Assembly (NCBI GenBank): GCA_030685235.1
Contig: MU839181.1
Span: 1 to 64,000, forward strand
Length of the DNA stretch: 64,000 bases
DNA from: Copromyces sp. CBS 386.78
Taxonomy: Eukaryota > Ascomycota > Sordariomycetes > Sordariales > Sordariaceae
Reading direction: 5' to 3'
In this document: positions 46,714 to 57,757 of the stretch, piece by piece
How the letters are laid out: every line of letters starts with the position of its first letter
How positions within the stretch are numbered: position 1 is the stretch's first letter
Made by a program: the position numbers and the translations under genes
The notes under the pieces: generated by a model
The model's input: the letters and a program-made list of their open reading frames with translations, nothing else
What the model was told of the DNA's origin: nothing
The model's database searches: none

Positions 46714-47596
46714 TGTGAGTTACGCACGGGTGTTGAACGTCCGTTGGAAAAAGAAAACCGAGCAAGCCCGTGAAAAGAAATAATGGGTTTTACATCCCCA
46801 AAGAAAAAAAAAGGATATAAGTCGTCTTTGACACCTCACTTATATGCAGGCCGCTTCCAACAAGGACCGACCCTGAGTGGGCCTGGAGAGGTCTAGATTC
46901 GGTACTAAGTGGTGAACAAAAATCCTCGAAAGAACTCCCCACACCGCTGTCGCTTTCCGAGAACGGAGGAAAAAAACTACGGTGTAGAGTATGTTTTAAG
47001 AAGGTAGCTCTTTCCTATGTGTAAATCGTGTGGAAATCAAAAAGGTCAAGACCGTGGGTACCCGCGATGTTCATCGATTTGAGTTTGACGATGGTCGGTT
47101 CTGGGTTGAAGACCGTTGGAGTTGGACCGTTTATTTCCTTCGTGAATATCCATTATCATGACGACAACGAGTCAAGGACTTTTTCCAAAACAAGCATAAT
47201 GCATCGGGACCATTAAGAGACCGCCTCTTATTGGACGATATCGAAAGATCTGGACTGCGATATACTCCGATTGGTCCCACCCGTCCTTTGCGTTGGCGAC
47301 GTAAACAGCCCCTGAAAGGACGTTGGTCGGCATTTTTCGCTGTTGGTCACTAACATGAACGGTTCACAATCACATACCAACAGATCCAAAGTGTAACAAC
47401 GTAAACAACAAAGGCGAGCCGAGCTTTTGAATATGTTTCGCGAAAACAAAGACGTAGCCATCCTCATTTGTATGATATCTGAAATGCTACCCATGCACGT
47501 TCATCCTCATAATTCCCAGCACTTTGCCAACCTAAACCCGTCATGCCATTTCCCTCCCAGGCAGTTCGCAAACATGTCTAGGTACTCTTCGCTCCC
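46714..47596. other. Intergenic, no gene seen
   Basis: Promoter region of the MFS gene and the 3' flank of the small secreted protein. An A-rich stretch lies near 46800-46812. No supported gene. Confidence 0.55.
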
Positions 47597-48052
47597 TTAA
47601 AGAACCTCGGACCTAACACACTTAATCCTCGTATAGGCAAGAGTATCGATATTGACACACTTCTCCGGCAACCGTCCCAGTCTCTCGCCCTTGCAGTCGC
47701 CTCCGTCACCAGTCTTATCCGAGTAACCGAACCAGCCCTTGGGGATACCCTCAAGCGTGCGACCATCGGTCAGGTAGACCGACTTGGTGGTATCGTCCAT
47801 GGTGACGTCCTCAAGGAAGAAGGAGTTGTGTCCGTAGTTTTGGTTAGAGCTGTAGGTTGGGTCAGTAACGGTTTTGGAAGGCTTTCCATGTCTGATTTTC
47901 AGGTGCAGTTCGACAAAGAGGTGAGGGCTGGAAAGGAAGTCGATCAAGGTAAGATAGGTTACTCACCAGTCGGAGTTCTTGTACTCGTTTGCCTTGGGCC
48001 TGGTGTAGGCGAGAGCAGTGGTGGCGAGAGCGAGGATGGTGGTGAACTTCAT
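47597..48052 (-). CDS. Small secreted cysteine-containing protein
   Basis: Protein of 112 residues in two exons (48052-47967, 47849-47597); 117-bp intron with GTGAGT donor and ACAG acceptor, phase 2, which rebuilds a Cys codon (NSD-C-SNQN). A clear signal peptide, MKFTTILALATTALA, with likely cleavage before YTRPKANEY, leaves a mature protein of about 97 residues with four cysteines (one after NSD, then GDC, EKC and IKC), which could form two disulfides. No known domain. Size, secretion signal and even cysteine number fit the loose class of fungal small secreted proteins (effector-like or antimicrobial), but nothing here shows a target. A TATA-like sequence (TTTATATAAG-type, about 48208-48220) lies upstream. 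Confidence 0.8.
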
Positions 48053-49241
48053 TGTTGCGGTTGCTTGGAAGGACTTGTGTTTGAGTTGTTGATGAGGATA
48101 AGACAGGTAGTATGTTATGAGGAGGCTTTGATGTCTTGCTGTGCTTGCTGTATGAGATGATGATGAGAACAAACTGCTTTCAACGCAAGATGACGGGCAG
48201 TTTATATAAGGTAGACTCATCGTCCCTTCTGTCCGACAAAACATCATGTATGCCTAGAAGTAGGCGCACACTGTCCTGTTGCACCTCACGCTGACGATCA
48301 CAAACCCCAACGGACATTTCGTGATGCCAAGAAATGATCGTCAAGCCGAAGGATTTGCTTCACCGTACCACGAAGAGATCTCAGGTGATATCACAACCTT
48401 AAGCCTCGACACTTAGGTGGTTGAATGGCGGTTTGGCGGCTAGCATGGGCCATGAGCAGCCGTTTTTGTCTGCCTGGTCTGAAGAGACGCTCATTTGGCC
48501 AAATTTAGTCGGCAAGATCCACTCATAGGGCGGTGTTGACGATCACACAGCAAAAGTGATGCTCTTCAATTTCCTAATCAGGATAATTAGTCTGGACACT
48601 TGGATGGAGGTCACTGATCGACACTGTGCGGGTAAGGCGAAGCTGAGAAGGGATTCCGAACCATGACCCTATGACGAGAAAGATCAACTCGGAGTTTTGT
48701 TTGTAATCCTTTATCGGACTTTCAAGCAACGAGCCTCATCGTGTCACTGTCGGTGCTACGAGCACCTGTGCATGTGTATGACTGGGAGCGCTGGGGTACA
48801 CGAGAAAGAAGAGAACGGAGAGAAGGAGGCAGGTTGAAATGGGTTTAATGCGTGTTTCCTGATATCGTGGGATGTGCTGCATGGTAAACAAATTACCACT
48901 TGATTTAATGCTGTAAAGAGACAACTGAAGCTGGAAAGAAGGAGTGTAGAGGTAGGTAGGTTAAGAATCAGATGAATCAGAAGAGTGGACGCTGAACGAA
49001 CCTGATTACCCCTGACCAGGGTTAGGGTCGATTGGGCTCCTCCAGCCAAGGATGGGATGTCAGGGACCGCTCGCCTGCCTATAACAGCGCATGCAAGTAA
49101 ATAATGACAAGGAAAAGCGGATGCCAGACACAAACTTGACGCCATGCTGGAACCAGGTTTCATGGGTAGTATCAAGAGTTTTTTTATACATTATGTACAC
49201 CCAAACTACATGGTAGCATCTAACAAATCTTCTCAATCCAT
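48053..49241. other. Intergenic, no gene seen
   Basis: Holds the promoter of the secreted-protein gene and the 3' flank of the CCT1 gene. The longest frame (48756-49175 minus) has no domain and biased composition. Nothing called. Confidence 0.55.
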
Positions 49242-51122
49242 CTAGTGGTCGTGTCCATCATCGTCGGCCCTCTGTTCAGGGTCGAGTTTGATGAGGGTAT
49301 CAATACGCATGATGCTGATGCATGCTTCCACCGCACTCTTGAGCTGTGTGATCTTGCTCATGCTAGGCTCCAAAACGCCAGCCTTGATTTCGTCCACAAC
49401 CTTGCCCTTCATCAGATCAAGGCCGTAGTTCTTGTATGCCTTCTTGCGGGCAACAATCTTCTCGTCCTCATTCGCCTCACCCTCCTGGATGCGCTGCGAC
49501 AGAGCGTGCCTTGATCGTAGTTGTGCGACAAGCTCGGAGGCATCCTTGGCGGCGTTGACGGCCAAGGTCTTGGGGATAACGAGTAACGACTGGGCAAACT
49601 CGCCAATGGCGAGCTGCTCCCTGGAACCGACAGTACCGGCATACTCCTCCAGGTAAATGTGAAGAGCGGTCTCGACCGCACCACCACCAGGCACGATGCT
49701 GCCGCTCTCCAGGGTACGCTTGACAGCGCACAAGCTGTCGTGAACAGAGCGCTCCATCTCGTCGAGGGTGAAGTCGTTGGGGCCACGGAGGATGATTGAA
49801 GCCGAAGAGTGAACCTTGGTGCCCTTGATCAATATGCACTCGTCGTCGGAAATGCGCTCCTGGACAACCTCCTCGGCGTGACCGAGGTAAGAGGGCTCGA
49901 ACTTCTCGTCACCGTTGAGATCGGAAAGAGTGCTGAGGAGGGTGGCGCCAGTGGCACGGGCGATACGGCGAAGATCCTCCTTCTTGCAGCGGCGCACAGC
50001 CATGGCGCCCTTCTCGACGAAAAGCTTGAGAACCATGTCATCGATACCCTTTGTCGTCAAGATGACGTTTGCGCCCGCGTTGAGAATCATCTCGACGCGC
50101 TCAATGATCATGCCGGACTCACGCGCGCGGATGGCCTCAAGCTGCTGGGGATCATCGACTGTGATCTGAACACCAAGCTTCATCCTCTCCTTCTGAAGGT
50201 TGATATCCAAGCAAGCAATCTTGGCGTTTGTTACACGGGTGTTCATAGCCTGGGAAGCGACAGTGCAGTTGAGAGCGTAGCCCTTGACGAGGATCGATTC
50301 GAGAACGCCCTTGCCGTGGGCCTTGAGGATGTTGACGGCCTTGACGGGGTACTTGGTCTCGTTCTTGTTGTTGGTGGTCTTGACGGCCTGGATGGCGTCA
50401 ACGACCATGTTGGCGAAGAAGTCGGAGTCGGCACCGATGATCTTGCTGGACATGGAGGTCTTGGCGATGTTGAGGAGGGACTCGCGACCGAGGTTCTCGA
50501 CCTTGATGCTGATGTGCTCTTTCATGTACTTGACCGCCTCTCTGAGGGCCAGGCGATAGCCGGTGATGATGGTCGTGGGGTGTATCCGGTTCTTCATCAA
50601 CTCGTTTCCTCTCCTGAGAAGCTCGGCCGCGATCAGGACGACTGATGTTGTGCCATCGCCAACCTCCTTGTCTTGTTGATGCGCTAGGTCGACAAGAATC
50701 TTGCCGGCGGGGTGCTCGACGTCGAGCAAGCTGAGGATAGTAGCGCCATCGTTTGTAACAGTAACATCCTGTGCGCAAAGGGTGTTAGGCATGGCGGGGT
50801 TTGATCCAACATTTGGTGGTAGGGGCGGGCGACAAGCAACTTACACCAATGTCGTCGACCATCATCTTGTCGAGACCGCTGGGACCGAAGGAGCTCTTGA
50901 CGACATTTGCGATAGCTTGTGTGGCGAGGACTATACACGACCATCATGAGTTAGCGACCAAAACTTGATGCAATCCTAGACATTGCTGGTTGGTGGGATC
51001 CGTAGCTGGAGACTCAGGGGCAGGGGAGACTTGCCATTCTGGTCTCTGATATCAGCACCGGAAATCTTTTGGCCACCGAGGAAAAGGGTGCCGCTGCCCG
51101 ACTGGGCGAACATGGAAGCCAT
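49242..51122 (-). CDS. cct1: T-complex chaperonin subunit alpha (TCP-1 alpha, CCT1)
   Basis: One of eight subunits of the cytosolic TRiC/CCT ring that folds actin and tubulin. 566 residues, three exons: 51122-51035, 50930-50845, 50768-49242. The first intron has a GC donor (GCAAGT) and a TATAG acceptor; the second is ordinary GTAAGT...ACAG. Family marks in order: [52 protein letters not shown] (ATP site, residues 64 on), GDGTTSVV at 95-102, and [11 protein letters not shown] near 415. The alpha-type N-terminus separates it from other CCT subunits. It ends ADDDGHDH. Divergent from the prolyl-tRNA synthetase gene with about 0.9 kb between starts. Start chosen at the first ATG (AGCCATGG); a second in-frame ATG is four codons on. 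Confidence 0.96.
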
Positions 51123-51155
51123 GGTTGAATGTGTGTGGAATGCGAATGGAATGCG

Positions 51156-51205
<50 letters not shown>

Positions 51206-52039
51206 GCGGCGGAGGGGGAAAGCAGACGATCGAAAAGTTGGGTTTAGGTCAGGAAGGTGGGTAGGTTCGTGTACAACGGTCAAACGGTCAACTGTGAAAG
51301 GCCGGGCGGGATGGAAGCTCCAGCAGCAACAGCACGCTAAATGTGGAATCCAAGCAATCTCGATTCTCAGAGCTTCGCCCGACCGCTCTCTGTTCTTGAA
51401 CCTTATAGGTGCTGTTGGCAGGCAAGCCCACCACACAAGGCGGGCAGCTTCAGCACGTCCCTGCCCCACCGCCCGTATTGCGCTGGCATCGAAAAATGTT
51501 ATCGGCCACACCGATAACACCAGCTGTTGATAGCTGCCCTCAGGGTCCTTATCGTGCCTGCCAGCTGTTGACCTCCCTCGCCCGACGTGACGCCAGCTCC
51601 AGAGCAATCCAGACCCCGGAAACCCCACTACGGCAGGTGCCCCTCGAGGGATCGTTTGAGAGCGAGACAGGGAGCATTGCTGGCGCGTGCTGCGGGTTCC
51701 GTCGCAAGTCTCGAATGCGGGGCATCTCCAAAACTGTGTGCGGCTGTGCGCTGAATGTGAAGCCCGTCTCCCGCGTGTGTGCCTGAAGAGAGTCTGTGCC
51801 CGTCGTGCAGTGCTGCAGTGTTCGGCGCAGCTTCCATCCTTACTCCCAGACACCATCTAAGCCAGCCAGTCCCCCCGAGTTGACTCAGTTGCCGCCGGTG
51901 AGTCAGTTCCGTTGGGCATACATATATACACATATAGCGACCCGTGGCGACCCGTTCCTCTTCCCAATCCGCCGTCAATTCCACACACGCGACAATACAG
52001 AATCCCGATCGAGACTAATACCCGTCGTTTTGCGCAGCA
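51123..52039. promoter_or_regulatory. Divergent promoter region, CCT1 and prolyl-tRNA synthetase
   Basis: About 0.9 kb between divergent start codons of two housekeeping genes, containing a (CGT)n repeat in the CCT1 leader. No gene is supported in it; any shared regulation is an inference. Confidence 0.45.
51161..51204. repeat. (CGT)n trinucleotide repeat, about 14.7 units
   Basis: A perfect CGT repeat of 44 bp in the leader of CCT1, 39 bases before its ATG on the minus strand, where it reads as GAC units. Flanked by GC-rich sequence. Confidence 0.95.
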
Positions 52040-53770
52040 ATGGAGGAGAACAAGGAACAGTCCAAGAGCGCCTTGAAGAAGGCCGAGAAGGCCGCCCAGA
52101 TGGCTGCTAAGAAGGCTGAGAAGGCCGCCAAGCAAGCCACTCTCCCCGTCGTCGGCGGCAAGAAGGCGGACGACATCATCGGCATCACGGTCAAGAAGAA
52201 CGAGAACTTCTCGCAATGGTACCAGGAGGTTGTCCTCAAGGCCGAGCTGATCGAGTACTACACCGAGATCTCGGGCTTCTTCATCATGCGCCCGGCCACC
52301 ATGTACATCTGGAACGTCATCCGCAAGTGGTTCCAGGAACACATCGACGAGCTGGGCGTTGAGGAAACCAACTTCCCCATGTTCTTGTCGCAGAAGTCGC
52401 TCGAGAAGGAGAAGGAGCACGTCGAGGGTTTCGCTCCCGAGCTCGCTTGGGTTACCAAGGCTGGTGACAAGGACCTTGAGGTCCCCGTGGCCGTCCGCCC
52501 TACCTCAGAGGCTGTCATGTACCCCTGTAAGTCCTCAGGTTCTGACCTACGCCGTGATCTACCCGTTGTGTTGACTTTAGGGAAACCAGACTACGCCAAG
52601 TGGATCCGCAGCCATCGCGATCTTCCCTTCCGCCTGAACCAGTGGAACTCGGTCGTCCGTTGGGAGGCTAAGCAGACCACTCCTTTCCTCCGTGCCCGTG
52701 AGTTCATGTGGCAGGAGGGTCACACCGCCCACCTTACCGAGCAGGCCGCCGGTGAGGAGGTTCTCCAGATCCTCGAGTTCTACGCCGGTGTCTACGAGCA
52801 GCTCCTCGCCGTCCCCGTCGTTCGTGGCCGCAAGACTGAGGCCGAGAAGTTCGCTGGTGGTTACTACACCACCACCGTCGAGGGCTACATTCCCTCCAAC
52901 GGCCGTGGTATTCAGGGTGCCACCTCTCACTGCTTGGGTCAGAACTTCTCCAAGATGTTCGACATCACCGTCGAGGATCCCGCCGAGAAGGGCAAGCACA
53001 TCCACGTCTGGCAGAACTCGTGGGGTCTGTCCACCCGTGTCATCGGTGTCATGGTCATGATCCACGGTGACGACAAGGGTCTTGTCCTCCCTCCCCGTAT
53101 CGCCAAGATCCAGTCCATCCTCATCCCCGTCGGCCTCACCGCCAAGATGTCCGCCGAGGAGAAGGATGCGCACATGAAGAAGGTTGACGAGCTCCTCGCC
53201 ACCCTCAAGAAGGCCGGCGTCCGCGCCGACGTCGACACCCGCGAGGGCTACACTCCCGCCTGGAAGTTCAACGACTGGGAGCTCAAGGGTATTCCCCTCC
53301 GCATCGAGTTCGGTCCCAAGGACGCCGCCAAGGACGTCATCTCCTACGCCCGCCGCGACACCGGCGAGAAGGGCACCATCCCTATCTCCGAGCTCACCAC
53401 CAAGGTTCCCGAGCTCCTCGAGACCATCCAGCAGGACATGTACAACAAGGCCGAGGCTTCGTTCCGCGAGCACCGCCTCAAGATCGAGAAGTGGGAGGAC
53501 GTCGTCCCCGCTCTTGACGCCAAGAATGTTGTTCTCATCCCCCACTGCCTTGTCCCCGACTGCGAGGACAAGATTAAGGAGCTCACCACTGGCCGCTCTG
53601 ACGAGGCCGCTGAGGGCCCCGAGTCCCAGAAGGCTCCTTCTATGGGCATGAAGTCCCTTTGCATTCCCTTCGAGCAGCCCGAGGGTCTGGTCAAGGGCGA
53701 GACCAAGTGCTTGAACCCCGAGTGTTCTCGTCTTGCTGAGCAGTGGTGCATGTTCGGCCGCTCTTACTAA
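52040..53770 (+). CDS. Prolyl-tRNA synthetase, cytosolic (eukaryotic/archaeal type)
   Basis: Charges tRNA-Pro with proline in the cytosol. Spliced protein is 555 residues; exons 52040-52526 and 52590-53770. The 63-bp intron (GTAAGT...CCAG) is in phase 1 and restores SEAVMYPYYAKWIRSHRDLP, the class II motif. The N-terminal 40 residues are Lys/Ala-rich and basic (KKAEKAAQMAAKKAEKAAKQ), a tRNA-binding-type extension in place of the EPRS fusion partner. Class II motif 2 is RLNQWNSVVRWEAKQTTPF and motif 3 is STRVIGVMVMIHGDDKGLVLPP. The C-terminal zinc-binding-type domain has CIPFEQPEG, CLNPEC and the terminal WCMFGRSY. Complete and typical of the family. The intron lacks an in-frame stop, so an unspliced message would also be readable, with 21 extra residues. 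Confidence 0.96.
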   Translation: MEENKEQSKSALKKAEKAAQMAAKKAEKAAKQATLPVVGGKKADDIIGITVKKNENFSQWYQEVVLKAELIEYYTEISGFFIMRPATMYIWNVIRKWFQEHIDELGVEETNFPMFLSQKSLEKEKEHVEGFAPELAWVTKAGDKDLEVPVAVRPTSEAVMYPCKSSGSDLRRDLPVVLTLGKPDYAKWIRSHRDLPFRLNQWNSVVRWEAKQTTPFLRAREFMWQEGHTAHLTEQAAGEEVLQILEFYAGVYEQLLAVPVVRGRKTEAEKFAGGYYTTTVEGYIPSNGRGIQGATSHCLGQNFSKMFDITVEDPAEKGKHIHVWQNSWGLSTRVIGVMVMIHGDDKGLVLPPRIAKIQSILIPVGLTAKMSAEEKDAHMKKVDELLATLKKAGVRADVDTREGYTPAWKFNDWELKGIPLRIEFGPKDAAKDVISYARRDTGEKGTIPISELTTKVPELLETIQQDMYNKAEASFREHRLKIEKWEDVVPALDAKNVVLIPHCLVPDCEDKIKELTTGRSDEAAEGPESQKAPSMGMKSLCIPFEQPEGLVKGETKCLNPECSRLAEQWCMFGRSY

Positions 53771-54270
53771 GTTTTTGGTTGAAACAAATGGAAAAGTTAC
53801 CGGGAGGGAGGCTCTGTTGATGTTATCATGAAAGCTTTTTGATGAAATATGCAGGCAGGCAGCGCTGGAGTTTTAGTTGTGGATCTCAAAAGAAAGCGTA
53901 GGCGCCGCGGATATTATTTGTTTGCCATATTTTGTTCATTAGGGCCCTTTGCGCGAGCATAAAAAAAAAAGAGAAAAGTTCATGAACTACGGAGAGCGCT
54001 GTGAGACGTGAATCGTTAGAAGGAGACCGTTTTCCGAAACAAGGTGCCATTTCTTGTGATGAAAGGACGGAAGAAGACACAGAAATTCCCAGACCCTAAC
54101 CCTGGCGCCTCTGTCGTGCCCCTTTTTTTTCCCCGGTTTGGCAACTTCGCCCATCAACCGAAAGAGCCATAGAAAGCAATGATGGGTATCACGTTCAACC
54201 AGAACTTGAAGCAATGTAGGGGAGTCAAAACAATCATAACCCCAACAGATAATGAAACTCCGTCAAGAAT
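53771..54270. other. Convergent 3' flanks
   Basis: Spacer between the prolyl-tRNA synthetase and EXO5 stop codons. Nothing recognisable; A-rich stretch near 53962-53971. Confidence 0.55.
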
Positions 54271-56308
54271 CTACCACGAAACCGACGCCTCCTTATTCTT
54301 ATTCCTCGCCAAACTCTTCTTCTTCGCCATCCTCATCGTCTCCTGCTCCAGCCTCATGCGCCAATCGCACTCGCCCGCAAACTCGCACATCTGGCACTTG
54401 TACGACTCCTCCACGGGGACACCCCTCGGGTCCCGCTCACCCTTCCACCACTGCAGGTCGTCCTGCAGGTACATGTTGAGCGTTTCCGGTTCGACCCAGA
54501 ACGTGTTGACGCAGATGATGGATCCGTTTTCCGGGTCTTCCATTTCTTCGTATTCATTTTCTTCGTTTGGGACGCGCAGACGATGCGAAGACCGGTACCG
54601 GAACTCCACGGCTACGATCTGGCCTAGGCTGGCGCCGCCGCGGGGGAAAGTGAGTTGCAGCTCGAATTTCAGGAGGGAAACGAGGTCGCGGAGGGTGCGG
54701 TATTTGAGGGAGTCAAAGGCGTGTGAAGAGACCGTGGATTCTAGGTCGTCATCGACGTCGCGTGAAACTCCCGCTTCAAAGGCTTCTTCAGAGGTAGTGG
54801 ATGCGGCGCTGACGTAGTCGGGCTGTGAGGTGGTATCGGAGAAGACTTCCTCGTGCAGAGCGCCCATTTGCGCCATGAAGGTGTCGGAGAAGGGTTCATC
54901 GGGGTCAATGCCGTACCGCTCAAAAACGCGCCAGTAGTTGAGTTTCCCGGATGCCATCTCGGAGAGGAAGCGGTGGTAGAGGAACAGCTGGATGATGGTT
55001 ACGCGCATGGCGGCTTTTGTGGGCGGCTTCTTGGACCCTCGCGTTTTGACGTCCGTGATAAAGATCTCGCGCTTGTCGGCGACTTCGGGCGGGAAGAAAT
55101 CCGTGGTTTCGGGCTGTTGTTGCTGCGACAGCGGCTGGTCGGTTACTTGGCTGGATCGACTGCTGAGGACTTCTTCCTCGAGGGTTGGGTCCGGGTTTTC
55201 GTAGCTCAGTCCGTCGATGACGCCGTTGACGACCAGGCCGTCGTCGAGGATGCCCCATACCTCCAGCTCACGGGTCAAGCCGGTATCGCGCAGAGTTCGC
55301 AGGCCCGTAATGATGTTCCAGATTTTGAGGCCAAAGTTGTCCTCGGGCTTGGTGATCTCGACGGACACCGGGGTGTAAATCTCTCGCTCCAGTCTCTCGT
55401 GAATGGAGGTGCCCCCCTTCATGGCCCGCGTTTGCGTCTTCTTCCCGCCTGGGAGCTTACTTAAAACATAGTAGTATTGCAGCTCACACCAGGCGCCAGA
55501 GGTGAGATCAGTGACGGAAAAGGGCTTCTTGGGAAATGTGCGGAAACGAAGGATGGGCGACCGAGTGTCCTCAATCACGAGGTTCTTTTCCTCGACTGAT
55601 CGTTTCGGACGGCGGCTCTTCCTAGGGGTCCCAGCCTGACTAGCCAGCGTGTTGGATGGGGATCCAGAAGGCTCATCTTGTCGTTGTAAGCCTGAGAGTG
55701 CACCGCTTACTAGTCGCTCAATATGTCTGTTAGTTGGAGGTATCCAAGTATGAATCGGCGACAAAAGAAAGACCAAGCAGCTTACAATCCGGGTAGCGTA
55801 CGTCCGAGTCAACGGGGTCAGAATGTGCTGGCTTTGCCTTGGAATCGGCGACAAACGTTGCAAGCCGAGGGTTGTCGTCGCGGACAGAAGGCGCGAGACG
55901 CGACTTGCTATCTGATGATGGAGCATGGAAAGACGGAATGACACGCGCGCGCTCGTCTGGATCTGGCTTGGCGACGTGACGGTGGACTGCGTTATCGATC
56001 TCGGAGCGGATGTCGAAGGATGGGTCAGATAGCTCGTCCTCGGCCGAGGAGTCGTCGAGCGCAGGATCAGCAGCGACTACCGGGGTAGAATGCTTCAAGG
56101 GCGAGCGAGAGGGAGCAAAAGAGCGTGGGGTAGTCGCGTTGGTTTGAGGCAGGGCGCATGTTCCTGGCCGGGGGGTCGGTGGTGTTGGTGGCGAGATGGA
56201 GTCGATGAGAGCGGAGATTTCCTCCTCCTCCTCGGCCGTCAAGTTGTATCCATAGGAACTGACATCTGTGTCGCTGTCGCTGTAGTATCTGGGCGCAGGC
56301 CTCGCCAT
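54271..56308 (-). CDS. exo5: Exonuclease V (EXO5/Dem1), Fe-S single-strand DNA exonuclease
   Basis: EXO5-family nuclease acting on single-stranded DNA ends; yeast Dem1 acts in mitochondrial DNA maintenance, the human protein in the nucleus. 653 residues, two exons: 56308-55786 and 55709-54271. The intron is GTAAGC...CTAG with a CTAAC branch about 20 bases before the acceptor. The N-terminal 230 residues are disordered and Ser/Asp/Pro-rich. The 4Fe-4S ligands are C249 (GAWCELQYYY) and C613-x2-C616-x5-C622 (YKCQMCEFAGEC) near the C-terminus, a layout shared with Cas4 and AddB. PD-(D/E)xK core elements: NGVIDGLSYE and ITDVKTRGSKKPP. It ends in a basic tail. An ATG at 56308 was used; an open frame reaches 56362 upstream. 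Localisation unclear from the N-terminus. Confidence 0.9.
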
Positions 56309-57757
56309 ACTCTCAAGGGCACCTAGTGCATCTTTACGAGCAAGCAATATGAAGCAAACCACGAGGATATTACGAGGTTCTCAGTAAGTAGGACAAACGG
56401 GATGCTTTCAAGCTGAGGTGATGCCCAAGCAGTACGTCATTTGTTTGGGTGCCCTTGTGCTCGCCGATTTTGCTCGTGGGGCGCGACTTTGCCCCGCCTT
56501 GGAGCAATTTGGTGTCACACCAATTGCCGGCACGAGCTCACGTAATAAGCTGCTAATGGCACAAACAGCATACATTTCGGTTTGTCGGGGCCTCGTCCAT
56601 TTTAGTGCGTGTTCGTGTGTCCCGGAAATGGGCTTTCTTGAAATATCTTAGCAGTTGGGAGGTACAAAAGCTCAAAAGAAGGTTGCTAAAGTGGTCCGTC
56701 CGCGCGCAGTTATGAAGTATTCAGAAAGCACTCAGCTTCATTACTTCGAAGGTGCTGAAATCGACTTTCTGAAATTTGGCGCGCTAAGACTTTTTTTTAG
56801 ACTAACCACAATGCTTGTATTTAGAGAAATGGAGTAAGTTAATAGCCAAATAATTTAGAATAAAAAATCGGCTTAGACATTGCTAGAAATTGTTAGAGGA
56901 TATAGCTGAAAAGTGATTTTGGTAAAAAATTAACCCAAATCACTTCGAAGTACCGCACACGGACCACATCCCCCAAATCCACCTGCATTTCAGAAAGCTA
57001 TTTCCGAGACGCACGAACACGCACTTATTTATTATTCATCTTTGTTCCATCGTGGACGACCTCTTCTTACGGTCATTGGCAATCACTCTCCGACTTCTTT
57101 GTTTCGTTTCCTGACGTTTGTGTGTCTTGACTTCTCGACCTACTGTCAGGCTCCCGTCCCTTTTTCGTCTAGGGTGTCTCGTATTCCGCTACCGCAAGCG
57201 TAGTGGCGATTGGCGATTATTTCTGTTGCCTACTGTCGGAGTTTGTCGGTCAATTCAGCCTCCAGGGGCGACGCCGCGTTCCCAAGTCACGCCCAGCTTT
57301 TCATTGACGAATCCCTCGCTTGAACGAGAGCCTTGCGATTCTCGGTTGCCTTCCAGAAGTTACGAATTCTCTCCGGGGCAGGATGCTTGGCCTAGTGTCC
57401 CGTGTGGTGTTGAACCGCCAGGCTCCAGCTTTCTGATCTTCACACCATTTGTCTGCGTGTACAGTGACGCATCATCCCTCTGGTCCATGGGGCGATCTGA
57501 TTTGTTTCCGCTAATACTTCCAGCAAGGTGTCCTCGGTGTCCTACACAGGTATTCGAGTAATTGTTGAAACCTGCACCCTCACTCAAACGTCGTGTTGAA
57601 GCGCACCTTCAAATGCACAACCCTCCGGCACTGTTCCAACATCGACGCGCACTTGTTTGATTTCCACAACAGCCCAGTCTTCGTCCCGTCTCTGTCATTC
57701 TGCCCTTACTGATTTCATCACCTACCTTTCGCCGACTGCGTAAGAGGCAGATTCACC
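56309..57757. other. Intergenic with a possible inverted-repeat element
   Basis: AT-rich in the middle (56840-56950). A possible short element with ends GTGGTCCGT lies at 56691-56967. The right part (57000-57757) is pyrimidine-rich and likely leader of the F-box gene. No gene is supported. Confidence 0.5.
56691..56967. repeat. Possible inverted-repeat element, about 277 bp
   Basis: Left end GTGGTCCGTCCGCGC and right end reading GTGGTCCGTGTGCGG in reverse complement share a 9-bp perfect terminus and weak similarity beyond; the interior is AT-rich with a small hairpin (CAGAAAG/CTTTCTG). No target duplication is seen, so this is tentative. Confidence 0.3.

Noticed and set aside
53184..53651. 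155-codon Ser/Arg/Pro-rich plus-strand frame
   Set aside because: Overlaps the prolyl-tRNA synthetase in a shifted frame; composition is an artefact of its strong codon bias.
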